A DNA stretch of 64,000 nt, from positions 19,159,085 to 19,223,084 of the forward strand of contig NW_024609839.1 in assembly GCF_016920785.2 (NCBI RefSeq), written 5' to 3'. Every line of letters starts with the position of its first letter. The stretch's first letter is position 1. The stretch comes from Ixodes scapularis (lineage: Eukaryota > Arthropoda > Arachnida > Ixodida > Ixodidae). The translations under genes and the position numbers were made by a program. This document shows, piece after piece, positions 34,900 to 46,379 of the stretch. The notes below the pieces were generated by a model. It had not been told where the DNA came from. It made no database searches and was given only the letters and a program-made list of their open reading frames with translations.

Positions 34900-35220
34900 C
34901 GGAGAAATTCTCTGGCACCTATGCTGCCGGAAAGGTCATCCGTAATCCTAATAACGGAAAAATCCTTTTAAACGCATACACAATCCGCAAATTAAAGGAC
35001 GTTCCGCAAAACAGATTACGGAAAGTGCTCTACTATCCGTAACGCTATTCAAGAGCTGTCCGTAAAACAACGGACTGGAATATGCATTCCGTAAAACCTA
35101 TTACGGAAATCGCTCTAGTATCCGTAAAAGTGTTTAAAAGTTGTCCGTAAAAGGGCACTCAAAGTAGGCTTTCCGTAAATTATATTACGGAAAGCACTTT
35201 TGAGTATCCGTAATCCTATG
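34900..35220. repeat. Left subterminal CCGTAA/TTACGG repeat zone
   Basis: CCGTAA or its inverse TTACGG occurs more than a dozen times, organised in degenerate units of about 70-80 bp (ATTACGGAAA..GCTCTA.TATCCGTAA..). A shorter counterpart lies at 45,340-45,430. Such arrays are typical transposase-binding zones in CACTA-like elements (family knowledge). Confidence 0.75.
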
Positions 35221-35221
35221 C

Positions 35222-35441
35222 GGAGCGTAAGTTTGTCTGCTTCTTGCACAGGGGTTGCAGTGATGTCAGAAGGCCGAGCTCTTATTGACCGATTGAACAA
35301 AAAAAAATAGTGGGTAGACCTCATGCTGTCTGGCATTGTGGTCTACCCACTATATCTTCCGCTCAATGCCAATGAGAGCTCGTCACCTTTCTGACGTCAC
35401 CGTAATGTCTACGCAAGAAACAGACGACTTGCTCTCCACAT
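35222..35441. repeat. Inverted repeat (MITE-like) inside the 10.6-kb element
   Basis: The outer arms share TTTGTCTG.TTCTTGC, GATGTCAGAA/GACGTCAGAA and CGAGCTCT. The inner core AGTGGGTAGACC..GGTCTACCCACT (35,310-35,352) is a perfect arm pair. The outer arms are related to the dispersed repeat at 12,240-12,300. Confidence 0.7.
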
Positions 35442-37300
35442 AGGGCGGTGTCAATTGAAAGGTGGGCTGTAAAACGAGCTGGATGAATCAATGCCTTCAT
35501 TTAGCAAACTGAACTTATTATCAACGGTTTTCTTTTTGTGACACAGATTCCCATGAAAACTTTTAAGGTGCAACTCCATTCTGTGAAAAATAGAACTATA
35601 TTATTAAAATTTTTGACAATGGGCACCGATGCATACAACTGAGTCGTGTTGAGTGCTCTTGTCGAGAAGTGCAACCACCTGTTGTGGAAAGCAGGCAATA
35701 CAGCTGAGCAATGCATCTGCAGCAAGTTTCCTCAATGTCAGTTGTGTTTTCTTATGCAAGTTCTGGCATTCAGATCAACATGCAGAATTATAGAAGGCAG
35801 TGGGATTACAAAACATTATCTGCAGTCTGATCGGCCACTGCGATCATTGCAATTTCAAACAGCGAAATAAAGCACCTTCTCAACAACACCAAACGTCACT
35901 CTGTCATCTGCGTCGGCACTCATGCTTGAAAATATAGAGAATGCTGTTTTCACATTCCACAGAGACGGAGCTGTGCCTTGACATGTCACAATAGTGTTCA
36001 CTGCTAAAATAGACCTTTGGTAAGAATATGAGCTCAATGCTTGTGGGAGCGAATTTCTCCAGTTCGTTTTACAGCCAGTCCCTTAGTGATACTGCTCTAT
36101 ACATAGAGTAATGTTCATTATGACGCTGAGACCAACAGGTTTTCTATAAAAAAAAAAAGGTTACAGAATTTTGAATTGGAAAAGGATCTCTTTAAAAGAA
36201 TATTGAGTATTCTTTCCTATGCTGCTAGCAACAATCATGCAATGTCACCTGAATAATTGATCAGAAAATAAGAAAAGTACCTTCGAACACTTTATTTCGG
36301 TCCTTGAGAAGCCAAAGTGGAGCCCCGTGGCGTTTTGCCTTTGTTTTCAGATGCAGCATAACGTGATGTGCTAAAGAAGAGAAAACAAAGGAAAAATAAT
36401 TAAATATCTGTATCAAATCAACATGTGCAAATTGAGCTTTGTGCATAAGACACAGCCCCCCTCAGCCCATTTAATTATTAGTCATGCATCTTACACAAAA
36501 GTCAAATGGACATAGCCCCTAATTGTTCATCCTGTGATCCGATATCTAAAACCTATGTTTGACTTGAGGGTCTTGTTCTCCTGTTCCTTAGTCAAAACCG
36601 ATACACTTCATTCAGGCTTAGATTCGTTCGAAACTGTGAAAAAATGCAATGCCGGAATTACAATAGTGATTTGCTTTATAATGTGAAACATTTCTTGAGA
36701 ACTGATGAACCAACCGGAAAACTCGATCCAGTTTGAGTAATGCTTTATTTCTAAGGTTCATGAGATGTTGCAGAAGAGTCTATGTAAAACTGGCTAAGCT
36801 CATATTAAAATCTCCTATTAGAACGAAGGGCTACTTGCACTCTTTCGCGTCATCGAATCAGGTGGTCAGCCTCGAGTGCTTAGAGAGCACAAGCATTAAA
36901 AACTTTATTTTCTCTTTAGATATCCCTGAAAGTTTTCACAGAACTGAGGGGGTGAGAGAGTGCATTTGTACTAAAACTGCTATCAAAAACTGGGGACTAA
37001 GCAGTAGCTTCCTCCCCAGTCCCCAATCCAGGGGTGGAACTCATGAAATGTACATGGGAGTAGCCACGGGAGCAGCTGAAACAGCTGTTTTGGAGCAGGT
37101 TCGGAGCAGCTAAAACTATGCTCTGGAGCAGGCTAGGAGCAGCTCGGATCAGTTTTTATTGCACTTCAGCTTTTGTCTTAGACAAGCACGGGAGCAATAT
37201 CAATCGTGCTTAGCAGCACAGATGAACATGAGTGGTTAGGGACCTAGGTGGATGGGATAACAGCATAACAGATGCGAAAGCTTGAAACTTTGTGAGCCTT
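35442..37300. other. Interior of the 10.6-kb element, no secure gene
   Basis: AT-rich. Minus-strand frames near 35,500-35,725 and 35,855-36,037 look like possible exons but match no family I can name. A near-perfect CTCGATCC/GGAGCAG patch near 37,070-37,150 is a small local repeat (GGAGCAG words). Confidence 0.35.
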
Positions 37301-37304
37301 ACCG

Positions 37305-37485
37305 CTCATTCACACTGGAAGCGGATCCGCGTTCGCAAAGCGGCTGCGAACGCGGTTGTATAAAGATCCAGTACAATTGCATGCGCACTTGATGTCATCG
37401 AGTGCATGTACAATTGTACTGGATCTTTATACAACCGCGTTAGCAACCACTTTGCGAACGCGGATCCGCTTCCAGTGTGAATGAA
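37305..37485. repeat. Foldback MITE, about 180 bp
   Basis: TCATTCACACTGGAAGCGGA opens the left arm and its exact inverse closes the right. The arms continue GTTCGCAAAG.GG.TGC.AACGCG and AAAGATCCAGTACAATTG. The centre is about 37,395. A few substitutions separate the arms. It is a non-autonomous element within the larger transposon. Confidence 0.85.
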
Positions 37486-39540
37486 CGGTGAATGAGAATC
37501 AAAAAGCAAGTACCCTATCTTTCTGAAGATAGTATCCTTGACATTTTCTGAGTGGATTTCAGTTGCTCAAAATGCAAACCAGCACTGCTTATCGCACAAC
37601 CTACACGTGTTCGACATAGTAATTATATGTGCGAACCACGTGACGTGCGTAAGCAACGGACGTGGAGTTGCATGGAGGAATAGGGCAACAAATTTCGACT
37701 TTAACCTATTGTGCAACTCGATATCGAAGCAGCAGACTACGATTAACGAAGTTATCGTATTTGAAGCGATAAGCAGGAGCAAGGTTAATGTATGCCGAGC
37801 AGATTTACCACTCGCGTAAGAGCTGCTGGCCCGCAAGGTTTCGGATCGGACAGTGTTTCAGTTCTATCAAATCACAATTTATCTTGCGGGAATGCAGTTC
37901 CAACTTCTAACGATGAAGTACTAAAATGGATATTTTGCTCATTTGTTTTCAACTGGTTGACGTCCGGATCCCGGGCCGCAGAGCCTCAGGCAATCTGACG
38001 CTTAACGGCTCGACCTCAGCTCAGCCGACTTGCTTAACCGCTTATGGTTAAAGAATAACAATCCAGTCGCAGGAGGTGGTGTAGAGCTTAGAATCCTGAG
38101 TTTTTTCGCGCGCTTCCTACTCGGGATACACAGGGAGAATAAACAGAACAAAGGATTACAAGGCCGGACAGGCTAAACGCGCTCATTGTGGCCAATCAAG
38201 TCAATAAAACCGAAACCAAGACAAAATAAAAAAGCTATTGGCGCACGTTTTGCCATTTGGCGCATAATGGCACGAGGTATTAACTGCGGCGCAGAATGGC
38301 GCAGACACATGCGTCTGGCGCAAAATGGCGCAGCCGTTCCACCCCTGCCAATCTCACAATTTGGGAGCTCCATCCTATCCACGTTTGAGCACACCTCTGC
38401 ACACACTTTTGAGTCGGGCGAGTTAAAAATTAACAGAGTATTTTTATATGGCATGCATGTCTGTTTGCAAGCTCCACACTTTGTGCACCTGATTACCCCC
38501 CAAATGTGATCTAGCCATTTTTTTTACCCAAGTGCCTACCACTCAAGGAGCTCACTTGGCCACTTCGTCAGCGCATTCTGACTGCGCATTTTTTTTTTGT
38601 TGCCCGTTGAAAGGGAGATTCTTCTTTATAATTTTCTCTAAGAGATTGTTCTGATGTGTGCGAACGATGCATTTTGGTGTACCTGCATGCCATATAGGTA
38701 CTCCAATTCATAAGTTGGTTTTGGAGCTGGCAAAGGCATAGGGTCAGATGCACGATTTTAAAAAGCGTTCTCTCTGCATGAGTGCTCATACAAACCAAGC
38801 TGTCCTCAAGTGCCTGTGCCGTTGCCTGTGCTAGAGTCAAATCGGTCACACGAACCATCCAACACACCAACTGACCAATAAAAAGTGATAAAAGGTTCAC
38901 CCACAAATGCTGTCGCATTTAAATTGAAAACAGGACAAGCTGAAACAAGCAACCCATTAAAAAAAAGTACCATGAAACTTTCATTACATCAGTTATTTTA
39001 TATCTACTAGAAATAAATATGTGAAGCCAACCGCTTAAAATTAATTTACAGAGACTGTAATCGGGTCTGCACAGATAAAGATGAAAAAGCCAATCTTGTG
39101 GAAGGCCTTCTTAATAAATGTGGCGTTTGATCTAGTGAAGCTGTACATTTTAGGATAAAATAAATGTTAGACGCAGATTTTTCTTCATATATTGTAGACA
39201 AATAGACATCCGACTGCGACTGTGGAGGGGAGGGGGACAGAGGCAGCAGCTGCAGCTTTCTTCTCCTAGCACCTCAACCAAGTCGCATTAATTTGGATTG
39301 TGGGGACCTGTACCTGCATGTCGTGGCACAGAAATCTGGCGAGCACTGTGGATTTCCAAGCCAAAACATGCAGGCCACAAGACATTTTTCAAGGAATTGG
39401 GTGGCTAGCAGGACTAGTTGGCAGCGAAGCCACTGCCCCCCACTGTGGGAAAAACCCTGGTTAGATGTGACCAATATTGTCCAAACAGTTTTCAGAAGGG
39501 TGCTGTCAGTCACATCAGGTTTGCTTTTATCTCAGACATG
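37486..39540. other. Interior of the 10.6-kb element, no secure gene
   Basis: Contains a GGCGCA/TGGCGC-rich patch at 38,240-38,330 and a 116-codon minus-strand frame (38,918-38,568) without family resemblance. The sequence near 39,270-39,540 is a diverged part of the repeat unit described at 40,960-42,300. Confidence 0.35.
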
Positions 39541-39550
39541 CTAGATTTTA

Positions 39551-39668
39551 AAAACTGAAGTATTTACTTGACAGCAAAAAACATGTGCAGCCAACTCCAC
39601 AAACTGACTTTTTCAAAGTTCTCAATCGTCAAAAACAGCTCCACGTTGTACAGTTTCAAATGTAGTTC
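39551..39668 (-). other. Exon-like block, oldest copy of the repeated cassette
   Basis: On the minus strand, TTTTTTTTCAG precedes the block and GTAAAT ends it. One frame is open throughout (starts ELHLKLYNVELFLTIENF). It aligns with the three blocks further right but has drifted most. Confidence 0.4.
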
Positions 39669-40256
39669 CTGAAAAAAAAGACAAACACGAATGACAATCT
39701 ATACAAATGAGAGTTGCTTAAATTGTAGCAGGCTATAAGTATGCAAGGTAATCTCGCAGTGCAATGGCCACAGGAGACTGCCAGAAATAAGCGGACCTGT
39801 GCTCTAAGAAATTCCTACAAACAAGACTAAAGAACCATGCAGTTCCCTTTAGTTAAAGGTTACATTATAATGTGTTAGAATATACAAGAAAGCAGATTTA
39901 AAATCTTCTTGCAGCAAGACCTTTCTTCTTGCAGCAAGACCCTTGTATGCATCCACATAAACTAAGCGAAGAATATGCATTTAGAGGGCCCTTGCAATAT
40001 TTGTCGCCTTGGTCAAGATACTTTATATACAAAAACTACCTAATTAAGCTAGTTAAGAAAAAGGTAACCTATAACAGTTATTCTTAAGAGGTAATTCCAT
40101 TATTTTACCTGACTTTTTTATTAAAGAAATAAACAAGGAAAAGTAGGAACCGTCTATGCTCAGGTTTATTGCACAAAGTGCCTGTATCTGTGTTATTACA
40201 TCTTATGTTAAAGCAGCGGTTGCTTTTGTAAATTTTCATCCAAAATCTTTACTTTA

Positions 40257-40460
40257 CTGAAGGCAAGCGCATCTATTTCCATCGCTGAACAAGCTTTCAA
40301 CTGGCACACTCGGTGGAATGGCTTGCACACACAAGGATTTGTTCCTGGTTAAGACCTTAACGATACACAAAGCCATTGCCGCTGAGGTTATCTTTCTCCA
40401 CCACTGCGCCTCACAGTACGCACAACTTTTGGAGGGAGTTGAAAAAAAAAATTCTCCTCG
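40257..40460 (-). pseudogene. hAT-type transposase C-terminal (dimerisation) fragment
   Basis: The minus frame reads AQWWRK, then a helical stretch, then CVQAIPPSVPVESLFSDGNR and a stop at 40,254. This fits the hATC signature (a WW, then A-x-P-x-S-V-P-x-E-x-L-F-S). No upstream hAT core could be assembled. The borders of the surrounding transposon (TA duplication, CACTG ends) do not suit a hAT element, so this is either a nested hAT relic or a captured exon. Confidence 0.45.
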
Positions 40461-40959
40461 TTTATCTGTTGTCAGTGTTTTCTCTGTATTCATAATCCAA
40501 AATGCGTAATCTTTTTGGTCGTTGTCTATCCATGACAATCTAGATATAAGGTATGCATCAGATTATGCTCCTCAATGTAACTGTAATTAGAAAGATTAGA
40601 AAATTAACTACAAAAGAACATTGCTACTTTTTTTTATCCAGAAAAGAATAATTTGATACAGAAGTTACTTCCAACAAACTTAGCAAGAAGTTACAGAAGT
40701 TACTTCCCACAAACAAGAAAACAATTGTTACATTAATATGTTACATGCAACGTGTCACTACTTAATACTACCTGCGAATCAAACGTGGCAAATCATTGGC
40801 TACAAAAAGCCAGCAGCAGGTGACCTAGTAGGCTTGAATTTAGCTATAGTAACTAGATTCAAATGAATTTAGCATATTAGGTTTGAATCTAGCTATAGTG
40901 CATAGTAAGACCAGTTGGGGCCAAAACAATGTTACATGTGATGGACACTACTACATAAC

Positions 40960-42300
40960 TTGTCGGAAAAGTGACACGAGCTAGATCAGCGTTGTCTCCT
41001 TCTCAGAGTCCTGTTCGATCTGTAATAACTCAGACCTTTTACTTACCATGAAAATACACCAGCGAAGTTGACTCCGTAACTAGAGTTGTTCAAATGGTTA
41101 AATCATCAAACATTGCTCGACATTTCGAGATGCTAACCGTATCTTCTGAAAAACAAGACATACACAAGACTGTCAGGATACCAGTTTAAGCACGCGAGAG
41201 TAGCTTAAATTGCAGTTGGTACTGGACATGCAAAGTAACCCTGCAGTGCAAGTATGGGGAGGCTGCCAGAGATCAGCCAACTTGTGCCCTGAAAAACCTC
41301 TACAAAACAAGAATGAACCATGCTTTTCCATTGCGAAGTTAACTCATAACCTGCTAAAATATGCATTAGAAAAAGGCTTGATACATGCTCCAACTGGGGC
41401 TTTAGTGGCACCATGTTAGATGTGGCTGATATTGCTACAACAGTTGTTGAAAAAGTGACATCAGCTACATCAGCGTTGCCTCCCTCTCAGGGACATGCTC
41501 AATATGTAAGAAATCAGACTTGTGACTTACCATAAAAAACACAAGCGAGGTTGACTCTGTAACTCGACTTGTTGAAATGGTTAAATCATCAAACATTTAT
41601 CGACGTTTCGAGCTGCTACCTATTTTTTCTGAAAAACAAGACACACAAGACTGTCAGAATGCTAGTTTAGGCAAGTAAGAGTAGCTTAAATCACAGCTGG
41701 CACTAGACATGCAAAGTAACACTGCAGTGCAAGCATGGCTGCAGGAGGCTGCCAGAGATCAGCCAACTTGTGCCCTGAAAAACCCTCTACAAAGCAAAAA
41801 TGAACCATGTAGTTCCATTTTGAAGTTAACTCATAACCTGCTAAAATATGGAATAGAAAAAAGCTTGATACATACTCAAACTGGGGTTTTAGGGGCACCA
41901 TGTTAGAAGCGGCTGATATTGCTACAACAGTTGTCGAAAAAGTGACATCAGCTACATCAGCGTTGCCTCCCTCCCAGGGACATGCTCAATCTGTAAAAGC
42001 TCAGACTTGTGACTTACTATAGAAAAACAAAAGCGAAGTTGACTCCGTAATTCAACTTGTTCAAATGGTTAAATCATCAAACATTGCTCGATGTCTTGAG
42101 GTGCAAACTGTATTTTCTGAAAAACAAGACACAAGATTGTTCGACTATCAATTCAATCAAGTTAGAGCAGCTTAAATAGCAGTTGGCACTGGACATGATA
42201 AGTAGTCAAGCAGTACAAGCATAGCTGCAGGCGGCTGCCAAACCGGCCGACTTGTGCTTTGAAAAACCTGCATAAAACAAAAAGAAACACCACGCAGCTT
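40960..42300. repeat. Tandem array, period about 480-490 bp, 2.8 well-kept copies
   Basis: The landmark CAGCGTTG(T/C)CTCC occurs at 40,988, 41,479 and 41,959. Each unit holds an exon-like block (minus: 41,047-41,145; 41,531-41,628; 42,018-42,116) preceded by CTTGTTTTTCAG and, in units 1 and 2, followed by GTAAGT. Weaker copies extend to 39,270 on the left and about 42,890 on the right. Units 1-3 share one TAA in the frame that is open in the 39,551 copy. Confidence 0.8.
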
Positions 42301-42963
42301 CACTTACATCGAAGCTTAAAAGTTACTATTTAATAATAATACATTTAAATATTGAACGAATAATTATTTTGTGCGAGAGCAAGGGGCAAAAAAGTTGCAA
42401 GGAGATAAGCTGCAAAATGGCAGGATGCTGGTTGCTGTAATTAAACAGATGCAGACTCCTGATAACACAGGATATGAATACCATATCATGTCAGCCACAT
42501 CTGCCTTGACATTGTAGCACTCGCACTGCATGCATGCATCACCGGTTCACAGCAGCGTATCGCAGCAAATCATGCATTTGCTCTGGGGGCTCAAAAATTT
42601 TATAAATCAAATATCTTTGTTTACAATTATAGGATGACTTCCAGTTTTAAATGAACGAGTGGAAATAAGTTTTATTTGCATACAGTTTCCAGACTTCTGT
42701 ATGGGCTTTTGCGAGTCGTTTCAGTTGCTTGTTTAAGATGGTGTGTCCTGGAGCATTCTCAGATTGAAAATTGGTACAACTGCAGAACCGTCATATTCAA
42801 TGAAAGTATAACCAAATATGACATCATTCGCTTCGATATTTGGAAGTTTTGAATATCCCCAAAGCCCTTCCTTACACTTCTTAAAAGGTTGGCGTCAGCC
42901 ACATTAGAGTTACCTCCCTCTTAGAGACACGCTAGACGTGCAGGAATTCAAATTTGCACTTAC

Positions 42964-43109
42964 CATAAAAAAACATACAGATTCAAGGGATTTCTGTGAA
43001 GACTCATTTGAAGCCCTTCAGCAGCGCTAAAATCTTGCGATGGGCCGTCGTTCGCTTCACTGCTCCCATTTTCTTCAACCCCTTCTCCAGGTTGATTTGG
43101 AAGATTAGT
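42964..43109 (-). other. Exon-like open block, acidic peptide
   Basis: Minus strand. CCTCTTAG precedes it and GTAAGT follows. Read from the acceptor it gives TNLPNQPGEGVEENGSSEAN and continues open to the donor (48 codons). Composition is acidic and low-complexity, like a transposase N-terminal linker. It could be an exon of the gene carried by the 10.6-kb element. Confidence 0.45.
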
Positions 43110-43326
43110 CTAAGAGGATATATTGCATCATCTAACATTAATGCCATGCTTGCTTCATGAGCACTCAGCCTGGTGAAGATAAAGCCATTTTTTTTCTATT
43201 ATCAGGTCAGACTATGGTAGTGTTGGATCATGTTAAACCTGAAAGACTACTGAACAAACACACATTCTATACACCGACACGCTGTTTATACACAAGCCCG
43301 CGTTTGCCCACACCAGGTGTGGGCAC

Positions 43327-43379
43327 TGCGCATGCGCAGAAACCAAATTAGCGTGAAATGAAGGGTGCGCGCATGCGCA
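43327..43379. promoter_or_regulatory. Two NRF1-type palindromes
   Basis: TGCGCATGCGCA at 43,327-43,338 and CGCGCATGCGCA at 43,368-43,379 match the NRF1 consensus (YGCGCAYGCGCR), 29 bp apart. They may mark a promoter in the right part of the 10.6-kb element. Confidence 0.5.
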
Positions 43380-43753
43380 GTGCCATCGACAGCGCCGCCG
43401 CAGCTGCAAGACGTCAGTGCTGCGTGCTGGTCTATACAAGACAACCATGTTTCCCAGCCTTGAAAGTTACAGCCTAATGACAACCAGTGTTCACATGTTA
43501 TCAATTCATTATAGAAATGCATCAGCGTAATTCTTTGTAAAATTAATGCAGCTCAAATGTTTGTGCGAGTTGTGAAAAAGGGCATTACGGCACGATAAAT
43601 GAAAGGGTGATATAGATTATGTCATTCTATGACATATCCTGTGGACTTGACACATTTTAAGATTCTCTCCCCGTTGAATAAACTCGAGACTGGCCAAAGC
43701 TTCCTTTAGATAGGTAAATTCAACACGCAAAAAGCTCCAAACAAGACGCATAC

Positions 43754-43837
43754 CGCCTTCAGGAATGGCATAGGCTCTTTAAACATTGGCTGACGCTCGG
43801 TGACAAGGAAGCGTGCAATTGTTGTTGATGACGCCTC
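43754..43837 (-). other. Exon-like open block, 28 codons, clean splice borders
   Basis: Minus strand. ATATTTTTTTCAG precedes it and GTATGC follows. The 84 bases are open in phase 0 and contain ARFLVTERQPMFKEPMPFLK. The pattern Q-P-hydrophobic-x-E-x-x-x-F resembles a segment of hAT/ZBED transposases, compatible with the hATC fragment at 40,257. Not proof of function. Confidence 0.45.
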
Positions 43838-44261
43838 CTGAAAAAAATATGAGCTTGCATCTCAGACGATTTGAATCTGCAGGAACGGTGGCTAAGCTCT
43901 TTACAAACAGTCTGACTGCAGAGCCAAGATTAATGCATACAATTTTACAGTCCGTGGAACAGTGGTATCACGTGCCCTCCTGAGTGGCGCCATGCAAGTA
44001 ATGAGTGGACGTATATTGCTTTAATATACACATAGAATATTATGAGCATAAAAATTAATATCAATACGATGGTCTTAGACCATGTGCTTGGGGGGAATCA
44101 GCGTACGGTGACACAGGTGCATTCTGTGAAATGAGAAATTCATCAGCTGCATTGTGATTGCTAACTAGTGAACGCGCATCACGCAGTGGTGATACACGGT
44201 AGGAATCACTTCATCGAACGACGTTTCCTCGACAGATCGTTTCATCAACAACTCAAATTAG

Positions 44262-44304
44262 TTTTTTTTTTTTTTTTTTTTTTTTTTTGGGGGGGGGGGG
44301 GGGG
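44262..44304. repeat. T27-G16 homopolymer junction
   Basis: 27 T bases directly followed by 16 G bases. On either side lie (C)GAAACG-rich words in opposite orientation (44,190-44,240 and 44,460-44,590), as if it were the centre of a foldback. Confidence 0.9.
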
Positions 44305-45339
44305 TTAGTAACCTACACGAGACTGTCGCCGCGAAGCGACCTGTACGGGTCGGTTAGGTGGGTTAACATTTTTGTAATGTGCAGCCGCAGGCTGTCACCG
44401 CGAAGTGTTGTGAACGCAGGCGGGAGTGTGGGTTAACGCGCACTTCACTGATACACGCGTGGCGAAACGACCCTGCAGCGTGAAATTCGCGTAACGAGTG
44501 CCGATGAAACGTCCGTGTCGACGAAACGTGTCCATGAAAAGTTATCCACGAAACGTACTTCCGCGAAACGAATTTCGACAAAACAATAGGGACCCCCCGG
44601 CGAAAAGAGCAGGCTACAGGCCGCGCGAACAACGTTGCGAAACTCGTAAAGCACACTCACGGACTCAGACAATGCGTTGTCATGTGCTTTACTGCAACAC
44701 TCCTGCCAGCCAGCACGCGCGAACAGCCTCCCAATCGCTACGAACGACGAACCGCGCGTACCAGCGAGCTCGCGACATGACACAAGGTTCAAACGAGTAC
44801 CGGACATGAGCTTTCAATTCTGAGAAGAACGTCAAACACGAACTGAGATAGCGGCGATCGTCATTGAACCCGAAAGTTTAAAGCGACGCAAATCCGTGAT
44901 TTCGTTTCTTTCGAGGAAATAAGTGTCAAAAATACGAACGCATATATGACAGTCCCCAATCAATATTAATAAAAAGAGCAGAACAAACTCACCGTTTTGA
45001 TAACTTAACGTAGAACAGTCGCAACCGCAAAAATCACCAAGCGCCTTTACCCCTCGACAAAACAAGCGCGGTAGCAAAACAAGGAAAACAAGCGAGCGGA
45101 GATGGGTAGATGAAGAGATAGCGGTAGTGTGATTGTACTAGACAAAACTCTCACCTCGAGCCTTTTCGGCTAAGCGGTAACTAGCGCCACCTCGTTTCGG
45201 AACCTTTATTATAAGTTGTTTAACAGTGCAATAAATGATATTTTAAAGAGTGAGAACCGTTGTCTATTAGTCTAAACCAAATAAGACAATTTTCAGCTTG
45301 TTGCAAACAACTTTTGTTGTTGTTTACAGAATCGTAACT
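44305..45339. other. Right interior of the 10.6-kb element
   Basis: 44,460-44,590 carries repeated CGAAACG words at intervals of 10-20 bp. The remainder is unremarkable, followed by the right subterminal TTACGG words (45,340-45,430). No gene seen. Confidence 0.4.
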
Positions 45340-45439
45340 TTAGATTTACGGACAAGTCAACCGTAATTCAGATTACGGATGCTTCTCCGTAGCGTTTAAT
45401 GAGAAGTTCTACGTTTTTTTACGGAACGTTTTTACCGTG

Positions 45440-46379
45440 TAGGGGTGAGGGGACTGGGTGGGCACTCAGTGTCTCGAAGACTATACTGGGTACCCACTGA
45501 TGCCTTTGACAGCGACCTAGTCCCCTTGACGGCCGCCTCGGCGTATGTTCCTCCTTGAAGGAACGAAAAGCGTTTTCGTGCCTCATGGTAGCTCAAGTTT
45601 TCCTTTGTTTTTAAGGTTAAAATTTCTTTCTCCTCTTTAAACTTTGGACATGATCGCGAGTAAGCAGGATGGGAACCAGTGCAGTTGATGCACTTAGGGG
45701 TTGAGCTGCCACACGTATCTGTTGGGTGGTTTGTGCATGCACACTTTGCGCAGGTTGTCTTTCCGCGGCAGGTGGCAGAGCCATGACCAAACCGTTGACA
45801 CTTGAAGCAGCGTCTCGGGTTCGGGACGTATGGGCGCGCCTTACAGTGGAGGTAGCCCGCCTTGATACTTTGAGGCAGCAAAGTGGAAGAGAATGTAAGT
45901 ACAATATGTTTTGTTGGTCGCTCGTTTCCGTCTTTACGAAGCAGGATTCGTCGTACTGCCATTACTCCTTGACTGGAAAGACCTTCCAAAATCTCCTCGT
46001 TACTTGACTCTAGCAAATCATCCTCGGAAATTACTCCTTGGCAATTATTTAGAGTTCGATGTGGAGTGACGGAGACTCTATACTCAGAAATCTTGTTTAG
46101 GTCCAAGAGGGCAGCACTCTGTGTGCCATTTTCCACTTCAACAAGCAAGTCACCAGATACTAGCTTCTTTGCTTTGAAGTTTTTGCCTACAAGGGTTTCT
46201 AGGGTTTTTGCGATCAGAAAAGGTGACAACTTCGCAAGAGGTTTTTCGTCTTGTTCAGAGTGCATAACAAGGAATCGGCTAAAAGTGTTCTGTACCGGTG
46301 AAGACTTATCATTCAGTTTTACTTCGGTCCGACCCCTTTTCAGGGGCCGATCAGAGGGTTTAGAACGGAGGGGTGCCAT
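45440..46379 (-). pseudogene. LINE copy C ORF1, N-terminal part (before the insertion)
   Basis: ATG at 46,379 (MAPLRSKPSDRPLKRG), same start as copies A and B. The RRM-like N-terminal region contains KLSPFLIAKTLE, LLVEVENG and VSVTPHRTLNNCQGV. Three complete zinc knuckles: CFKCQRFGHGSATC, CAKCACTNHPTDTC, CINCTGSHPAYSRSC. The frame is broken only by the transposon border at 45,440, where it would read on into a stop at 45,432. Its natural continuation is at 34,872 on the far side of the insertion. Confidence 0.88.

Larger units (their letters stand above)
34873..45439. mobile_element. 10,567-bp DNA transposon inserted in LINE copy C ORF1
   Basis: The left end is CACTGTAAAAAAATTTG and the right end (inverted) CACGGTAAAAACGTTCCG: 10 of the first 11 bases agree, and CATCCGTAATC(C/T) recurs at a similar depth on both sides. 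TA stands at both borders (34,871-34,872 and 45,440-45,441). The CAC start, 2-bp duplication and CCGTAA/TTACGG-rich subterminal zones point to the CMC (CACTA/Mirage/Chapaev) group or a relative. I see no matching transposase inside, only exon-like pieces and a hAT-like fragment on the minus strand, so classification is open. Confidence 0.75.

Noticed and set aside
40257..40460. Calling the whole 10.6-kb element a hAT transposon
   Set aside because: Its ends (CACTG..), TA duplication and CCGTAA subterminal zones do not fit hAT elements, which make 8-bp duplications.
41205..41901. Two similar 70-codon minus-strand ORFs as a small protein family
   Set aside because: They are in the spacer of the 485-bp tandem unit and lose homologous frame halfway.
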